From Triatoma infestans (taxonomy: Eukaryota > Arthropoda > Insecta > Hemiptera > Reduviidae), in contig JAAEAF010003350.1 of assembly GCA_011037195.1 (NCBI GenBank), forward strand, positions 27,292-91,291: DNA of 64,000 nt, read 5' to 3'. The notes beneath the pieces were generated by a model that was given only the letters and a program-made list of their open reading frames with translations, was not told the origin of the DNA and made no database searches. A program made the position numbers and the translations under genes. Numbering within the stretch: the stretch's first letter is position 1; each line of letters begins with the position of its first letter. Of the stretch, positions 1 through 10,052 are shown in pieces.

Positions 1-665
1 CCTGTCTATAGTTACAGAGAGCACAAGTTGACTCCAAATTTACCTCATACTTAATACCCTTGCTGTACACAATTAACCTTTTTTCGGATGACATTCGTAC
101 TTGACTCACAACCCTAATTACATCTAGTGGTACACTATATGATAAATAGCCCTGACTTCCATGCTTGTTTACGAGCATAGAGTACATAGTACTATAGGAA
201 GACTTGGCAATCCTCTCCAAGTCCAGACGAATCAACTTATCCCTTAAACAATTCAGAATGGCAGCTTTTTCTTTTTCAATCAATCCAGCATCTTGCTCTA
301 TCCACAGCCAGCTAAATCCGAGGTCAGCAAAGTACTCCTTCATTTGCGAAACCCAGTTGAATTTGGTATTATTACCGACTAAATCGTCCATTGTTAACAT
401 CCTGTTGTAACAAATTTAGGAATGCGATTATTGGGCATATTCAGAATCTTTATTAGAAAGTTTAAAGCTCTACTAAAAACAAGATATCTCAACTGGATGC
501 TGCCCGTCTCCAGTCGCACCATATAGCTAGCTGTGCAATTTGGCCAGTAGTACAAGGATTTAAGAAATTTGGTCTGTAAGACCTCTAGCTGATCTATGTA
601 CCTTAACGCCCAAACCTCACTGCCATACAGCAGTACCGACTAAAGCCGATTATCAACAGTGCCAA
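1..665 (-). mobile_element. LINE fragment, RT C-terminal region (degenerate)
   Basis: Read on the minus strand, about 600-655 encodes LLYGSEVWAL, a signature of the region after the RT palm in many arthropod LINEs. It is followed by a stretch like 'LEVLQTKFLKSLYYWPNCT' and then 'VRLETGS'. Several stops and frameshifts interrupt the frame towards position 1, so this is a relic. The element may continue beyond the window. A different LINE fragment on the opposite strand begins at about 745. The clade (I/R1/Jockey group) is inferred only from the motif style. Confidence 0.75.
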
Positions 666-744
666 TAAAAATTCTAGACAAAGTCTAAACAAGTGATAAA
701 CCAACTTCACTTAACTAAAATCCTTTTATTATCAAAAACGATAT

Positions 745-1665
745 AGGCGTCTGCGCTATTATGAAAGCTGGAGCCTGCACTGAGCATCTGGGGTTCTACC
801 AACTGCAAGGCTACCAAACTTTTTCCCTCAAGCGGGCGTGTCAGACTGCCTCCGGCATCCTGCTAGCTACAAAATTGGGACTCATTATTGAAATGACCAT
901 CCGACACGAACGAAATGGGATAAAGGTGATAAATTGGAAGCTCTAGAGACAATAATCTGGAAAGGACGAAAACATATTAAGATATTAATCATATATAATC
1001 CGCCAAATAACAGGCCTGATCTGGGCTGGCTTGATATGTCCTAAAGTGCAAGTTCCCTAGCTTTGGGAGAATTCAAAGCTCCCTCCACTCGCTGGGGATA
1101 CAAGCGCACAGACCAAAGGGGGAAAAATAATTGAGGATTTCATTGATTCTTGTCCCGTTGTGAGAAGAGAAAATGAAAACAAGGCTCCCACCTTTTTGTC
1201 TTATAGTGGCCCTACTTCCCACCCAGATCTCCTATTGGCACACCCCTGCTTGGAGAGCAAGGTCCGACACTGGTTTGAGCTGTCACCAGCTGGTGCTGGA
1301 CATAAGCTTCTTATGGCTGAAATAAAGAATGAGTTACCAAGGTGTAAGGAAGATCGGTTTCCAAGGTAGTACCTTAAAAAAGCGGATTGGGCCAAATATA
1401 AATAAGAGTGTGACCAATAATGAAATCACCCCGTCTTTAATTGGGTGTAAGGTTGATAATGCTTGCAAAAAAATATTAGCCTATAAATTATAGAGTACGC
1501 AAAAAAATGTCTCCTGCAGGGACAAGTGAAAAAGTCCCTCCAAGTGAAAATTTAGTCCTTTCTGGAATAGTAAACTTCAAAAGTTGAAGGCCGATAAGGA
1601 ACTTGCTAGATCTAAAGCAGAAAGGACTGGCAGCATGCCAGCATTCAAAAAGGAAAGCTTATAGG
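745..1665 (+). mobile_element. LINE fragment, EEP endonuclease and linker (degenerate)
   Basis: The plus strand holds pieces of an endonuclease/exonuclease/phosphatase (EEP) domain in shifting frames. 'IYNPPNN' lies near 995-1015, 'TRWGYKRTDQRGK' near 1090-1125, 'PTFLSYSGPTSHPDLLL' at 1190-1240 and 'GHKLLMAEI' near 1300-1325. A linker typical of the EN-RT interval ('FWNSKLQKLKADKELAR') follows near 1560-1620. Multiple frameshifts and stops make it non-functional. It is followed at about 1690 by a minus-strand LINE tail, so the locus is a mosaic. Confidence 0.75.
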
Positions 1666-1689
1666 TACTTTTTTAAGTAATATGGATTT

Positions 1690-2797
1690 TAGGAAAGACG
1701 GAGTCAAGGCCCACACACACATATATATCCAGATAAAATGGTCAATCAATCAAAAAGAATGTACTACTAAACCGAAGTACCAGGAAACGGGGACACTGGC
1801 ATAAATAGTGATACACCGTTTCCCTGACTCTGACGTCGCAATTCTGACAAATGTTGACTAGACGTCCTCCCTATATTAAACAAGTGACTAGACACCCAAG
1901 TATGTCCAGTCACTATCCCCACCCCCCCACCAAGATCCTCAGACCTGTCCTACTGAGGGACAGGAGATACTCCGAAATTCCCTGCTTATTTACTTTTATA
2001 AATCTTTTAGCTTGGAGGCACCCTGCGTGTCCCCCCAGCATTTCTCCAAGACTCTCATCTCCCAAAGTCTAATCTGTTTGTCACGAAACTTCTTTGTGAT
2101 GGCAAGGGCTGGTTGGGTAACACAAAATGGTAATGATTATCCCTCCCTAGCCAACTGATCCGCCCTCTCATTGCCCTCTATTCCCGCACGTCCTGGTATC
2201 CAATAGAGACGCACCTTACCCCTCCGAGCCAAAGCATTAAGCCTTCTCCTACATTCTCCCTCTAGTTTCGAACTCCTCCATGGCTTACTCAAAGCCTTCA
2301 GTGCGGCCTGACTATCAGAGAAAATCCGCACCTCTTTGATCTCTCCCAGTCACTCCCCCACAAGGCGGCAGCATTCATTGATGCCCACCATCTCGGACTC
2401 GAAGACAGTGGCCAAACCACCCAAGGCCACCGAACTCCCTCTATCCAACACCTGCAACATGCTCCCGCTCCTGACAGGCCAGTCCCCTCCTGCCTAGAGC
2501 CACCTGAATAACAGCGAATAATGCCGTTCCCCAGCTCCGTTGGCCTCGTGAGGTTCTGATCGCCTATGCTGCCAATACTGATCTCATAATCCCTCTCAAA
2601 ACCCCATTTTTTGATCGTCTCATCGAGTTTAGATAGCAGAAATCGGTTCACTTGCCAAATCTCATCCCTGATCCTAGTGTGATCCCCCCGAAAGGTTCTC
2701 ACCCATTCTCCCTTATACCTCATTCTGAGGTACCCCTTCATCGCCTCACCCACCACCACCACATACTGAAGAGGGGTTAGCCCCAGCAACATCTCCA
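1690..2797 (-). mobile_element. LINE 3' part: RT thumb, RNase H and C-terminal tail (degenerate)
   Basis: On the minus strand 2798-2298 reads through a post-RT region ('LLGLTPLQYVVV'). After a frameshift, 2331-2137 encodes RNase H motifs SDSQAALKAL and WIPGRAGIEGNERADQLA; the second is the C-terminal RNase H signature. Downstream (2110-1720) lies a tail matching 'VGVVTGHT..' and 'IGRTSS', which recurs at 43.0-43.3 kb and shows both are copies of one family. The copy carries frameshifts. It ends abruptly at about 2797 against a short dispersed core repeat. Confidence 0.85.
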
Positions 2798-2857
2798 CGA
2801 CGGATAAAATACCAGATGTTAGTTATCCAGCATTGTGGATCCATCCACATATTCAAA
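2797..2857 (+). repeat. Short core block of the hammerhead-associated repeat family
   Basis: About 60 bp containing GACGGATAAAATACCAGATG followed by CCAGCATTGTGGATCCATCC. The same block follows the hammerhead-like motif at 57.86-57.98 kb. It also occurs near 27.33, 34.41 and 42.26 kb on the minus strand. Here it sits exactly between two unrelated LINE fragments and the ribozyme part is absent. Confidence 0.7.
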
Positions 2858-2859
2858 AA

Positions 2860-3170
2860 ATAAAAAACTAGACATTGAACTGCCACCTACTGTACTGGAA
2901 CAACAAGGAGAACACCTTTTCAATGCACCTTTTACTTCTCTGGAGCTCAACCTTGCCCTGGAGTCTAATTCCAAGGGGAAGAGTGCAAGACTGGATGGCA
3001 TCCTACTTGAATTTCTCGCCAAACTTGGAGAAAAAGCGAGAAAAAAGTGGTGCTGCTAAGTTTTATAAACTTAATGTGGTCCAAGGGCACCATCTGACCT
3101 ATGGAAGAAGGCTGAGAACATAATATCTATACTTACAAAGAGTTTTGAGCTCTCTACGATTTTTTGGGTC
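2860..3170 (+). mobile_element. LINE fragment, N-terminal RT region
   Basis: The plus-strand frame from about 2835 to 3059 encodes 'FTSLELNLALESNSKGKSA' followed by LDGILLEFL and 'KLGEKARK'. This is the conserved start of LINE RT domains (usual form K.PGPDGI..EFLK). After a frameshift 'LWKKAENIISILTKS' continues to about 3140. It is a truncated relic. Confidence 0.7.
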
Positions 3171-3196
3171 TTAAGATATTTTGTTCATGCAGCACA

Positions 3197-3453
3197 AAAA
3201 CACACACACACACACACACACGTGTATATATATAACAAATTAATTACTAAAACTTTTTTCTTCGTACCATTGAAAGAGATCTGGAAAACATAAATCTCCG
3301 TGAATAGCCAATTTCCAAAATTTGACATGATCCCAATAATTGTTACTAAGAGTAAGCGGAAGTAGAAACAACAATTTTTGTTTGTTTGTAGTTTTATGTA
3401 GTTTAGGAACAGTAACATGGAAGACGAATAAATATATATTATATATATATATA
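3197..3453. repeat. (CA)n and (TA)n microsatellites around an R-family repeat piece
   Basis: A (CA)n run lies at about 3197-3222 and a (TA)n run at about 3430-3453. Between them, about 3241-3370 resembles the dispersed R-family repeat (an 'AAATTTGACA' block and 'AAGAGTAAG'). Confidence 0.6.
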
Positions 3454-3459
3454 TGAAAT

Positions 3460-4045
3460 GGAAGTACTTGCAGATGACGCACGATGTCACTAGCATGGTT
3501 GAGTTTTTAATTTTTTTCTTCATTTTTAGTTATTAATTTATTTTTCTTTCAAAACTACCGTCCCTAAATGTTTAGAATACTGGTTCAAATTAATCGAAGC
3601 ATGTAAGCGTAAGAGTTTTGTTAATTCCATATATTATTATTACACATATTGCGGCAAGGGTTCTCCACAACAAGTGAAATGTTTTTGCCATGGTGGATAA
3701 TGTCAGAATCATATTTCCAACTGAATCGTTTATCTCACTCACATTCTCTCTTTGTTTTTACCATCTACTACTACTACCGCCATATTACACAATTCCTTAC
3801 ACAATTCATAAATTCCGTTAGTTTATTATTATTATTATTATTTTAGTTTATTCGTTGTTATTCATATTTTAATTATTATTTTTAAGAATTTAAATTCAAC
3901 ACTTGATTTTGAAAAAAATATTATATTTTAAGTGACATAATACAGTAAAAAAAATTATAAAATATTCAGTGGACTGTAAAATAATATGAGAAAATGGAAA
4001 ATTTAAAAAAAATTATATGGGGAAAAAATTGTTATATAAATTAAA
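3460..4045. other. AT-rich stretch without a gene
   Basis: No recognisable coding sequence. It contains a (TTA)n run at about 3821-3842 and long A/T-rich tracts. Confidence 0.6.
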
Positions 4046-4497
4046 TTTGAAAAATGGGTAGCAAACAGTATTTGTCGCCACTTTTGTAGCCACTGCACAA
4101 TAAGCAACTGGGGACCAAGACAAAAAAAAAGGAACAATTTAATAAAGCCAAAGGAATGCGCTTACCTTGAAACGTAGAATCCCTGGTTGCTAGTGTTGGA
4201 AGACCCATGTGACCTTAGCCCATATCGGGAAAAAGCGGAGAGAAAAAAAAAAGGAATAAGGAAATTATGCTTATGTGCCTCCAATTCTTGTGTCTTCACC
4301 AATACACTGCCACTTGGCTGATTGTCGTGGATAATCATTAAAAGAGCTTCCAGAAGCTGCGCGGCTGGAAATTCAACCGGAAATAACAACCATGTGATTT
4401 CACAATTTTGACCAATGCAAGCCAGAAGTATCGTGGCAACTCAGTCAGCAAGATTGTAGATTATTGTAGGGGATTATTGCACTGCGACATGAAAGAT

Positions 4498-4698
4498 CTA
4501 CTGTGCCCCCCCGGAGCTTTCTCCAATGCACAGCCGGCCTCTAAGCAGTGTACTCTAGTTACAGACAACACTGTCATCACCGGATAGTGAGTTGTAGAGG
4601 CTCCTAGGAAGAGAAAATCTAAGGGCAGCAAGCTGGATTCGAACGCGGGACCTCCAGGTTGCTAGTCCAACGCGCTGCCACTGAGATAATCCCTTCCT
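4498..4698 (-). mobile_element. SINE1 copy a (tRNA-derived)
   Basis: On the minus strand the head reads as a tRNA-like pol III promoter with an A-box-like 'CAGTGGCAGCGCG' and a B-box-like CGTTCGAATCC. The body contains 'GAGCCTCTACAACTCAC', 'CACTATCCGGTGATGACAG' and a tail 'GGAGAAAGCTCCGG'. Six other copies occur in the window. Confidence 0.8.
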
Positions 4699-5055
4699 TC
4701 TCCCTTGGCTTTCGCTAATTAACTAGGGGCAGAGACCCTAGTTTGTGTACTGTGCTTGTCCTTGTCTGTAAAGTGTAGAGTGTATTTAGTTTAAGTATAC
4801 TGTGAACTGTTCTGATGAAGTGCATAGAGTACTGAGCTGTGGTAACCCGTCGAATCGCTACTCCCCGACAAGGGGGTAACTGCATGCAATAGTTACCCCC
4901 TGCGGGCTTAAAAATAGGTAGCAAATAGTACATATTTGTCCCTTTCGTGACCATTGCATAATAAGCAACTGGACCAAGACAAAAAGGGTACAATTTAATA
5001 AATTTATTATCACTATCTATAAAAGACAAAGGAATGGAATATTCTCTACTCTAAT

Positions 5056-5243
5056 CTACTGTGCCCCCCGTAGCTTTCTCCAATGCACAGCCGGCCTCCA
5101 GGCAGTGTACTCTAGCTACAGACAACACTGTCCATCACCGGACAGTGAGTTGTAGAGGTTCCTAGGAAGAAAAAATCTAAGGGCAGCAAGCTGGATTCGA
5201 ACGCGGGTCCTCCACGTTGCTAGTCCAACGCGCTGCCACTGAG
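5056..5243 (-). mobile_element. SINE1 copy b (tRNA-derived)
   Basis: Nearly the same as copy a, including the unusual flank downstream. It was probably duplicated together with the surrounding DNA and not inserted independently. Confidence 0.8.
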
Positions 5244-5760
5244 TAGTTTGTGTACTGTGTTTGTCCTTGTCTATAAAGTGTAGAGTGCATGTAGTTTACG
5301 TATATTGTGAACTGTTCTGATGAAGTGCATAGAGTACTGAGTTGTGGTAACCCGTCGGATCGCTACTCCCCAAGTAACTGCATGCAACAGATACCCCCTG
5401 CGGGCTTAAAAATAGGTAGCAAATAGTACATATTTGTCCCTTTCGTGATCATTGCAAAATAAGTAACTGGACCAAGACAAAAATGGTACAATTTAATAAA
5501 TTTATTATCACTATCTATAAAAGCCAAAGGAATGGAATAATTCTTATGTGCCTCCAATTCTGGAGTATTCACTAATACACTGGGCATTTGGCTGATGATC
5601 GTGGATAATAATTATAAGAGCTCCCAGAAACTGCACGGCTGGAAATCCAACCGGAAATAACAAATAACAACCATGTGATTTTACAATTTGAACGAGTGCA
5701 GGCCAGAAGAACCTTGGCAATTCAGTCAACAAGATAAATAGCTTAGCAACATTACCAAGA

Positions 5761-7075
5761 AAAACCAGACTAGGGTTTTCACTACTAAAGGTAAACCATA
5801 ACTGGAATGAATTATGTGTACTGAGTCACTTTAATGAGTGCAAACACTACTTTGCTCGTACGAGTGATGCATGGAGATAAACTTGAGAGAAAGATAATGC
5901 TCAAGACTACCCCCACTCTACGCTTAGGGCACAGCTTAATAGATTAGTAAAGTATTATTAAATGATACAAGATCCCCCTAATCGATTGGTAAAAATTTAT
6001 CAATGCTCTACAAGGGTCCCTCCTCCGAAATAAAATTATTGTACGATGTCGGCGGTAAATTTAAATTTGTATTAAATATAATGAATAAAATCTTTGTAGT
6101 GTAACTTTAGTGACGGTAAGCGTGGTAGTGGGAGTTCTGTGTGGGAAGTGGGGAGTTGAACAGCGTAAAAAGATATTTTACGCATGTTGCAACTGTCATA
6201 TGGCAGTGAAATGTAATTGGTGATGTTGTGTGTTTATGTGGTGGTAGCTTGTGGCGTGAGCGGTTTAGTAAAAGGGCTTGTAAGTCTATATGTTTAAGAG
6301 AGTGACGTTATCAGAAATAAGAAAGTGCTCACCACTGCTAACAATAATTGTATTCTATTGAAATAATAACCACAAGTTATTTGCAAGATATTTATAAACT
6401 TATTAATATGCACTGATGCTAAGAGAGGGAAAGACAAGCGTTCTGCTTCGGTGTCTACAGCAAACTGTGTGCTTGAAGGAATGTCTTCTAATTGTTCGTT
6501 CCATTCCTCCCCTGTGAGAAGAAGGGGGTAGGGCAATGCTATCAAGGTTCATGAACTCTACAAGACAATAGTGGGTCTTCTACCTGAAATGCCCTTTAGC
6601 AAGGGAATGTTATATATTTTTATCATTTTGATTTTTTTTCAAATTAAATATAAATTCTTCCACTACAACAGATACCGTTTAAATTTGTTTTATCTACGGA
6701 TTGTTTCTAGTTAATGTAACATATATTAATTATCATTTTTTTTTTAATAAAATATTACAATTTTCTAAAAATATGTTTTACACAAACGACTATATCATTT
6801 TCTTTGTAAGCCATGGTAGCATTTGATGACTTGATCAATAAAGTCCAATGCATAACATATACGCTTTTAACGACTAATAATTTGTTTAACACAATGATTT
6901 CAAAATTTTTGATTTTTCGTATTATATTAAAATTAAATTCATTCACTGAATTTATTTTGTATAATTTATTATTTTTTAAATAAAAAATGTTTATTTATTT
7001 ATTTTTTTTTGTTGACAGATAAATGGGATTAGATTAATTTCGATTTCACCAAGTTATTTAGATTTACTGCATACA
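5761..7075. other. Intergenic DNA 3' of the MARCH-like gene
   Basis: No coding sequence or known repeat is recognised between about 5761 and 6960. It is AT-rich from about 6600. On the minus strand, overlapping AATAAA hexamers at about 6989-7002 could serve as the polyadenylation signal of the gene ending at 7076. Confidence 0.5.
6985..7004 (-). promoter_or_regulatory. Candidate polyadenylation signal
   Basis: The plus strand reads TTTATTTATTTATTT, which gives three overlapping AATAAA hexamers on the minus strand. They lie about 75-90 nt downstream of the stop codon of the MARCH-like gene, a normal distance for a short 3' UTR. AT-rich background makes chance occurrence possible. Confidence 0.5.
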
Positions 7076-7264
7076 TTATGTTGGTATTGATGTACTGTTG
7101 TTCTCATTATTGTTGTAGTTTTGTATACGGGTTATTCTAAATGAATTAATGTGTCCCCATTTCCAAGCAATAAAACGATTGAAATTTATTATTAAAATTA
7201 TTAACATCAATGCACTAATTAATATAGCCATGAACAGTGCACTCATTAAGATCATTATCCATAC
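7076..7264 (-). CDS. MARCH-like gene, exon 3 (membrane helix and tail)
   Basis: 189 nt from acceptor TTTTTACAG|GTATGG to TAA. Encodes residues 111-172. Residues 111-136 (VWIMILMSALFM...) are a clear transmembrane helix, followed by FNRFIAWKWGHIN and a polar tail. Confidence 0.88.
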   Translation of the reverse strand, partial: VWIMILMSALFMAILISALMLIILIINFNRFIAWKWGHINSFRITRIQNYNNNENNSTSIPT

Positions 7265-10052
7265 CTGTAAAAATTTGTATTAATAAATTTAATATATGTA
7301 ATCTTTTTTTTTTGTTAATTATAAATTAGTATTTTATATAAATTAGTACATTAATATTTATTATTTATTCTTTCTCTCTAATAATGCCTATTTTTCAGGC
7401 GGGCTTAACGTCCAACTACCAAATTAGGTGTCGTGGACGGGGGCGGAAGCACCTACTTTACTATTAACATTTTTTAAACAAATATAAAATTTAGCAGTTA
7501 TATGCTGGACTCGAACTGGGGTCCTCCCACTTACAAGTCCATTCTCGTGACCACTACACCAGCACCAGCCCCTATTCTTTCTCTCTTTTATTATTATTAT
7601 TAAGTGAATCTATTCATTAATGTTTCATTTTGAATTTTATAAATAATTAAATTAACTTACATCACTGCCCAAAATAACACCTGTTCTCGCCAGATTTATA
7701 AAAGCTGATAGATATAAATATAAAGATTCCTTGGTTGTTGCAAAACTAATCCATGGATGATTCCATACTTTCCACCATCTAAACAAAATTTAAAGCAAGT
7801 TAACTAGCAAAACAGAAAGAAACAAATTATTATAATTATATAATTTAGTTATATAAAAAAAAAAAAGGTTAAAAGTATAGAATAGCACCCGCACATCCAT
7901 TTCTTGTTAATGGAATGATGAAATTTATGCACAGTACAAAGATGGGATGATAAATTTCCGACCTCCACAAAAGATGGTGCTTGCAGCGAGCGCCAATTAT
8001 TTGATTAAGCCATCTTGAAATGCCATCTGTCTAACCTAAAAATTTGACAGAACTACTTTGTTTTATTTCATAATCTGTGACTTTTTTTTTTTTATTTTTT
8101 TTTTAAAGATGTGTTGTTTTTAGTATGCAACAAATTAAAGGGCGAGCCGTGATAACAATTTTTTGCAATTTTTTTATCGAAGGTTTTTCTCCTAGCATAA
8201 AGACGGGAATTTGACGTATCATTGGGAGAAATCTGCTCATTCATTTACAACTGTCAAAACGTGGTTAGCATTTAAGAAGCTGAGCGTTCTGGAAGACTAA
8301 AATTGGCTACAACCAAAGAAATCATGCAAAACGTCCACAAAACCATTATGAATGATGGTTGAAACTGACAGAAGTAGATGAGATTGCTGGCAAAAAAAAA
8401 AAAAATGGCGTATCCTGGGGAAGAGAAAATTGTCAGTAAGGTGGGTGCCGCGTTTGCTGGCATCCGATCAAAAATTGCAAAGCATGATATTGGTGTCGGA
8501 ACAATGTTTGGCTCTCTACGAATCCAGCCTAGCAGACTTTTTGCGACGGTTTGTTACAGTGGATCCACCATTATACCCCCGACACCAAACAGCAATGGAA
8601 AGAGTGGACAGGTATTGGAGTAGTAACGCCATAAAAGACGAAAAGCACCCCATCAGCAGGGAAGGTGATAGCCTCAGTTTTCTCAGATCCTAAAGGAATC
8701 TTGTTGGTAGATTATTTATAAAAAGGCAGGCTAATCTTCTAGACCAGTTGAAGCAAAAAATTTAAAAAAAAAAGGCCAGATCTGGTGAAGAAGAAAGTTG
8801 TGTTTCATCAGGACAACGCTCCCAGTCACGAAAGCTATCACTGTAAAGGCAAAAATTCATGAATTGAAGTTTAAAGTTGTGCCGCATGCACCCTATTCAC
8901 CAGGTAGGTGTTGGTGTAGTGGTTATGAGCATGGACTGGTATGTGGAAGGTCCCCAGTTCGAGTCCCGCGGTATAAGCTAAACTTTTTATTCCTTTAAAA
9001 AATATTATTGGTAAAGTAGGCGCTTCCGCTCCCCGTCCACGACACCTAATTTGGTAGTTGGACGTTAAGCCTGCCTGAAAAAATAGGCATTACTTTACTT
9101 TACTTATTATGGAAATTTTAAAAAAAGTGCTCGCTCGCATTGTCGGGTATAAAAAAAAGAAGCTGTACTTTACACAAAAACTTTTATTAATCCAATTTGG
9201 GTGTTGGGAAAGTCAATTCTTTATAGAGGCATTGAAACAACAATTTCAAATAATCTATAAACTGCCAAATAAACTACTTTTTCTAGTTTACCGTTTAAGT
9301 TTGTCAGATAATGTATGTAAAAATTATTATTATTATTTTTAAAAATTAAACAATCGTAATAACGTAATCGTTTGGTAACGTAATTAATAAATACTAGCAA
9401 TTTTGAGAAAAATTTAATATAGGGGTCGCGTGAGCCTCTTGTAGCTCTGAGCAGTGTTCCAAGCGCTTTAGAGTTGGATTGGCGTAAAGTAGGAAACAAT
9501 TTATTATTTCTGGTGCACTGTGAGCAACCTTGGGACCCCCAGGAATAAGAGAGTAAAGATATGAGAAGCGAAGCACCCGACTAACAAATATCTAACAAAA
9601 CCGAATTTTAATTTTATTCCTCCTTTATTGTAAAAAAACTAATAAACTTTCTTATTTTTATCTGTAATTGAAATAATGGGAGCGTTTGAAGAAATAAAAT
9701 ATTAAGCACAATATATGGTGTACGTAATGCGTAGAGTTAAGGGGAAAAAATGTCTTTAGGAATGCACTGGCGAGTGGAGTAGCTATTTTACACTTTTACC
9801 CAAAAAAAGTAATGAAGGAATCCAAAAATTAAAAAATTACTTGTAATTTATAGTTGGCGGATAGCTAGCGTGACATATTTCACAAGTTGGTACACATTTT
9901 CTATCAATCCATGTATCTAAACACTCTTTATGTACATTGGCTATTGTTCCAGTACATTTGCATGGTTGTATTAAATCTTGTTCGGACACTTCTTCATAAC
10001 AAATTCTACATGTGGCCATGCGTATACGATTTTCACTAGAAACATTTGACAT
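7076..10052 (-). CDS. MARCH-type RING-CH membrane E3 ubiquitin ligase, three exons, 172 aa
   Basis: The spliced CDS joins 10052-9841, 7778-7661 and 7264-7076 (519 nt, 172 aa plus TAA). The RING-CH domain spans residues 15-60 with spacing C15-x2-C18, C31-x-C33, H41-x2-C44 and C57-x2-C60, and the conserved W48. This C4HC3 order is diagnostic of MARCH ligases, which ubiquitinate membrane proteins. After it come WWKVWNHPW (72-80), a weak hydrophobic segment (about 89-108), a strong membrane helix (about 111-136) and a basic/Asn-rich tail ending NNNENNSTSIPT. Reading phase is preserved over both introns (phase 2, then phase 0). The start is the first ATG after an in-frame TGA about 80-100 nt upstream; a further upstream non-coding exon is possible. 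The protein is short for animal MARCH2/3-like proteins (about 250 aa) and its substrate is unknown. Confidence 0.9.
7384..7574 (-). mobile_element. SINE2 copy 1, inside intron 2 of the MARCH-like gene
   Basis: On the minus strand the head reads GGTGTAGTGGTCACGAG (A box) and CAGTTCGAGTCC-like (B box), the layout of a tRNA-derived pol III promoter. The 3' part contains 'CCACGACACCTAATTTGG' and 'GACGTTAAGCCCGCCTGAA'. It makes up about half of the 396-bp intron and lies in the same orientation as the gene. Confidence 0.8.
7661..7778 (-). CDS. MARCH-like gene, exon 2
   Basis: 118 nt, bounded by acceptor TTTGTTTAG|ATGG and donor GAT|GTAAGT. Encodes residues 71-110, including the Trp-rich WWKVWNHPW and the first, weakly hydrophobic, membrane segment. 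Confidence 0.88.
8140..8905 (+). mobile_element. mariner transposase relic (irritans-like)
   Basis: The plus strand shows mariner landmarks in shifting frames: TVKTW near 8250, then RWVPRLLASDQK and FLRRFVTVD (8430-8570). YPRHQTAMER replaces the usual catalytic-region form. 'KKKVVFHQDNAPSH' lies near 8785-8830, 'KIHELKFKVVPHAPYSPG' near 8850-8905. The first catalytic segment reads TVDPP instead of TVDE, and several stops interrupt it. The coding match ends exactly where SINE2 copy 2 starts and does not resume after it. It lies in intron 1 of the MARCH-like gene on the opposite strand. Confidence 0.9.
8904..9105 (+). mobile_element. SINE2 copy 2, abutting the mariner relic in intron 1
   Basis: The head 'GGTGTTGGTGTAGTGGTTAT' (A box) and CAGTTCGAGTCC (B box) mark a tRNA-derived SINE. 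The body has 'CCGTCCACGACACCTAATT' and the end 'AAATAGGCATTACTTTACTT'. It corresponds along its length to the copy at 7.4-7.6 kb in the opposite orientation. Confidence 0.82.
9106..9836. other. Rest of intron 1, no gene seen
   Basis: AT-rich intronic sequence. A GC-richer patch at about 9418-9545 can be read on the minus strand ('GGPKVAHSAPEIINCF') and may be a degraded repeat, but no family is recognised. Confidence 0.4.
9841..10052 (-). CDS. MARCH-like gene, exon 1 (RING-CH)
   Basis: Encodes residues 1-70 and two bases of codon 71. The donor reads AA|GTAATT at 9840-9839, and the unspliced frame would stop at once at TAA, so splicing is required. Confidence 0.9.

Larger units (their letters stand above)
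4046..5760. repeat. Partially duplicated repeat block around two SINE1 copies
   Basis: Three segment types recur. Segment A ('GGTAGCAAATAGTACATATT..') lies at about 4050-4156 (diverged), 4903-5040 and 5401-5540. Segment B ('TGTGCCTCCAATTCT..') lies at 4267-4454 and 5543-5735. A SINE1 plus the flank 'AGTTTGTGTACTGTG..' lies at about 4498-4910 and 5056-5405. The arrangement is best explained by a tandem duplication of about 0.5 kb inside an older repeat A-B, with SINE1 already present. Short minus-strand reading frames cross A and B, but no protein family is recognised. Confidence 0.7.

Noticed and set aside
4822..4860. CTGATGA followed by ACCCGTCG, a possible second hammerhead type
   Set aside because: No GAAA before the stem III position (GTAACCC instead) and no pairing of flanks for stem I, so the core is not met.
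7076..10052. Recent capture of a viral K3-type RING-CH gene
   Set aside because: The coding sequence is split by two introns with proper phase and the introns are colonised by old repeats, which fits a resident cellular gene.
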